DNA of 64,000 nt from Zygaena filipendulae (Eukaryota > Arthropoda > Insecta > Lepidoptera > Zygaenidae), in the NCBI GenBank assembly GCA_907165275.2, contig OU015655.1, positions 11,606,501 through 11,670,500 of the forward strand. The letters are read 5' to 3'. Shown here piece after piece: positions 61,404 to 64,000 of this stretch; positions within the stretch are counted from its first letter, which is position 1; each line of letters begins with the position of its first letter. The translations under genes were made by a program, and so were the position numbers. Below the pieces are notes generated by a model. That model made no database searches, was not told the origin of the DNA, and saw nothing but the letters and a program-made list of their open reading frames with translations.

Positions 61404-61720
61404 TTTTTATATGTCATAGGGGGAAAACGGGCAAGTGGTACACCTGATGGTAAGTGATTACCGCTGCCCATAGACATCTGCAACACCAGAAGGCATGCAG
61501 GTGCGTTGCCGACCTGGAATGGGGATGGGAACTGGCTTTCAAGTGGGGCTGCTGGACACACCGTTATGTGCTTGGCGACAGATTTGCAACTTGAAGGTGG
61601 TAGCTAGCCAGCCGAGCACTAGAGAGCGCCCTACCACCATGCTATGGTTTCCTCACGATGTTTTCCTTCACCGACAGCTCAAGCTCAGTGTTAGGGTTTG
61701 GGGGTCAAAACGTCATGGGT
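61404..61720 (-). mobile_element. Retroposon 3' end, longer copy
   Basis: This is the same element as 38390-38530 with about 180 bp more at its 5' side, including GGTTTCCTCACGATGTTTTC, common in lepidopteran short retroposons. It lies about 220 bp upstream of the first dipeptidase exon seen. Confidence 0.55.
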
Positions 61721-61938
61721 ACGTATAAGATTCTTGCGCATATAAAAATTTGCCCTGTGAAAATTATTGTCCCATATACAGCACTATAAAACACAAAAAA
61801 ATCCAGTTTTATAACTATTTTTATCGACACTAAAATAAATGATGGAACTGCCATATTCGATTTTCGTCAAAAACTCCAAAAGAAAAAAATTACGATGACC
61901 ATTTAATTAATATTGTATACTGACATTAACAGTTTAAG

Positions 61939-62007
61939 CCCGGCGCTTGGGTTTAAGCCAAATTTAAACCCAATAAAAGCCCGTAAACGCCCAAGCCACG
62001 CCGGGTG
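61939..62007. repeat. Small GC-rich inverted repeat
   Basis: CCCGGCGCTTGGG and CCCAAGCCACGCCGGG pair imperfectly, about 200 bp before the actin-like start codon. Function unknown; it might be a short MITE. Confidence 0.4.
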
Positions 62008-62199
62008 TAAAGCGGATTGATTGCCCGTTACAGCTATTTTATTGATGCAAGTAAGTACCTACTATGTGTTTTGAAAAAGTTTCACTGTAGACACGACGTG
62101 AGAACCGAAATGCACACCGCAGCTATTGTTTCAAAATATGTGATTCATCAAGTAGGTCGTGGTTATTGGCAAAGCGATTAGTTCGGGAGTGCAAGCGTC

Positions 62200-62315
62200 A
62201 TGTCTGCGATGCGGGATTGTATCGACGTAGTTTTAGACACAGGGTCGGCGTACACAAAGGCGGGCTTCGCCAACGAAGCTTTCCCCAGATGTGTATTCCC
62301 AACAGCGGTGGCGAG
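62200..62315 (+). CDS. First coding exon of a divergent actin-family gene (partial)
   Basis: ATG at 62200 opens 38 codons plus two bases, followed by a GTAAAT donor. The peptide is MSAMRDCIDVVLDTGSAYTK, then AGFANEAFPRCVFPTAVAR. It matches the N-terminus of actins and actin-related proteins: D-x-GS of the phosphate-1 loop, KAGFA, PR-VFP and V-R, where conventional actin has DNGSGMCKAGFA and PRAVFPSIVGR. The sequence is too divergent for conventional actin. A resemblance to the dynactin Arp11/ACTR10 start (L-D-G-A-TK-GFA) is possible but not decisive. No following exon is recognisable before 64000. It lies on the strand opposite the dipeptidase gene, about 1 kb past the outermost dipeptidase exon seen. 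A second in-frame ATG lies at 62209. Confidence 0.72.
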
Positions 62316-62439
62316 GTAAATTTAACATTGGAACTAACAGTGACATGGAGTCGTTGGTTGCTATGACGACGCACGAGGGCAAAACTTCGGTCACACAGCT
62401 TGTATAGTGAAGCATTTGAATCGTGAACAGCTCATATGA

Positions 62440-62670
62440 ACGATCGACTAACTAAATAAAAAAAACAATTGACATGTATTTTTTGCTTTTTCAAATAAAT
62501 TAAAATATACCTACAGAGATAAAGCGCATTAAAGTTTAGGGTGAGGGGGTCGTGACGTCACTAACCGTAAAACCACCATACAAACTGTCCGTCGAGTGAC
62601 GTCACGCGAAATTTCAACTCAATGTATCGCCGTTATTAAAAATAAAAATTAGTCAACATGCCCATTATAT
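62440..62670. mobile_element. Twin-CRE MITE family, copy 12
   Basis: GATCGACTAACTAAATAAAA to GTCAACATGCCCATTA, internally shortened, with both TGACGTCA sites intact. It lies about 125 bp after the actin-like exon, inside that gene's first intron. Confidence 0.72.
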
Positions 62671-62689
62671 GAAAGTGATAATTACCATA

Positions 62690-64000
62690 CAAGTTGTACT
62701 ACATTTCAAAGTACAGGCAATTGCAGTTCGTTACGTTGGATTATAGTTGCAGCTTCATCTCGATCATTGCTAGTCCTAACATTAGATAGTGGCAATAATA
62801 TTTTTTTTGTATTTACTTTATTCCGAAAGTTTAGAGCTTACAAAATATAAATAAAAAAACGTAAATATCGTAAAGAAGTTTCCACTGATATAATATGTAG
62901 GGGATGTTTGGTTTAGGAGTTTTGATTCTGTTGATTTTGATCTTTACTCTAAAACATTTTGTAATTCGTGAAATATGAGATAATATTTCACGTTCATGGT
63001 GTGTTATAAGGTCAGGTTTTACGTTTTCGCTTTGCACTAATATACCTACAAAAGTTATCAATATAGCTTTAGCTTTAGCCTTAACTAACCCGAGCAGGTT
63101 TCAAATTCATTAATCACCCAGGATTACAGTTTTAAACTGCTCGCAATTGCTTTTAGATTAATAGTTTTTTTAGTTGAGCACGGCCCGTTTATACTGATGG
63201 TCTTGCTCGAACACTAAGTTAGCTTAGTTTTAACACTGGCCTTATACAGGTGGAGTTAGTAATTATAGTTTAAACTAATTGTTTTTCTAAAAGATAACAG
63301 ATTTTAATAAAATCCTGCCCCTTTAGTCAATCTTTAATTGTTGTCGCTATAGAAAACTAAGGAAGTTATCGTGATGTCAACGGTTTTAAATTAATGATCT
63401 TATCCATCTTGACATGACGATAACTTCTGCGATAACTATTAAAGATTGTCAACTTGACTAGGAGGGCTGATACAGGTTTGAACCTAACCGCAATTTATTT
63501 AAGGGCACAAATACCTACCTAGAAGTATACTAATAGTTATAGTATCATTATGCAAAGATAGCCTAGTTGTTGCCTATGGTCTTTCTCGCGTGGTAGTTGG
63601 AAGTTAGCGGCGTCTGTTTTGCATCTGTAGTATTTTATTTTATAACTCCTCTTTCTATTAACCGATTGCGCTGAATTAAAAAGTCTGTTCTAAGATAAAC
63701 TGTAAACAAGGTGCCTTGAAAGCTATCAATTTTTAAAACAAGGAAAAAAATATTATCTATTATTTAACATTTTCCATTTCACCAAGGTCACTGACCCGTT
63801 TCACAGCAAAATCCTGCCCGAAAACCATTCTACCATAATCGCGGCAAATCTCAATTGGCCAAACGCCAATTCACCATGTACGAAATATAAACAAGCGAAA
63901 GAGAAAGAGAAAAAAAAAACACATTGCAGATACAAGCAATAAAACGACGGGAAGTTTCAAAAATAATGTCTTCGACGTGAAATTATAGGGCAAGTTTAAA
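62690..64000. other. Right end of window, nothing recognised
   Basis: Searched for the second actin exon and for the HND exon of the dipeptidase; neither is visible. 63340-63470 shows an imperfect inverted segment (GAAGTTATCGTGATGTCAA against TGACATGACGATAACTTCT). Confidence 0.45.

Noticed and set aside
1..64000. CRISPR arrays, rRNA genes, bacterial operons
   Set aside because: Repeats are dispersed and eukaryotic in type; no regularly spaced array, rRNA or prokaryotic gene arrangement is visible.

Overview
This is AT-rich eukaryotic DNA with spliced genes and a very dense load of short transposon remnants, and it looks lepidopteran (butterfly or moth). The main reason is about fifty copies of a roughly 190-bp element. 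It starts with TC, ends with a small GC hairpin plus CTAG, and sits between A and T, as non-autonomous Helitrons of the Lep1 type do in Lepidoptera. The protein fragments also read as insect-like. The species cannot be named from the sequence.

Three real genes are supported. (1) At 2497-3900 (+) there is an intact, intronless 467-codon homologue of the beta subunit of mitochondrial processing peptidase (M16 family) with all zinc-site residues; it is probably an old, still-constrained retrogene. (2) From 61180 down to 13017 (-) I could piece together eight exons of a membrane dipeptidase gene (M19 family). Every splice junction keeps frame, giving 309 codons that run to the stop. The N-terminal exon(s), with the signal peptide and the first metal-ligand pair, lie beyond the right edge. 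(3) At 62200-62315 (+) is the first coding exon of a divergent actin-family gene whose remainder lies to the right.

Everything else is mostly repeats. The dipeptidase introns are filled with Helitrons, at least eight families of inverted-repeat (MITE-like) elements, and 5'-truncated LINE tails. They include a family of 12 copies carrying twin TGACGTCA sites, a TATA-flanked element that is palindromic end to end (two copies), a hAT-like element with a perfect 8-bp target duplication, and two large fold-back structures. Several are nested (Helitrons in a MITE, a Helitron in a LINE, a LINE in an inverted-repeat element), so relative ages can be read.

Layout: 0-2.4 kb repeats and one doubtful exon; 2.5-3.9 kb peptidase; 4-13 kb intergenic repeats; 13.0-61.2 kb dipeptidase exons in repeat-rich introns; 62.2 kb actin-like exon; 62.4-64 kb repeat and unrecognised sequence. 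The two findings I rate highest are a covarying RNA hairpin shared by the 3' ends of two different LINE families (1.6, 40.3 and 52.9 kb), and a 200-bp run of perfect hairpins at 44540-44745 that no recognised element explains.
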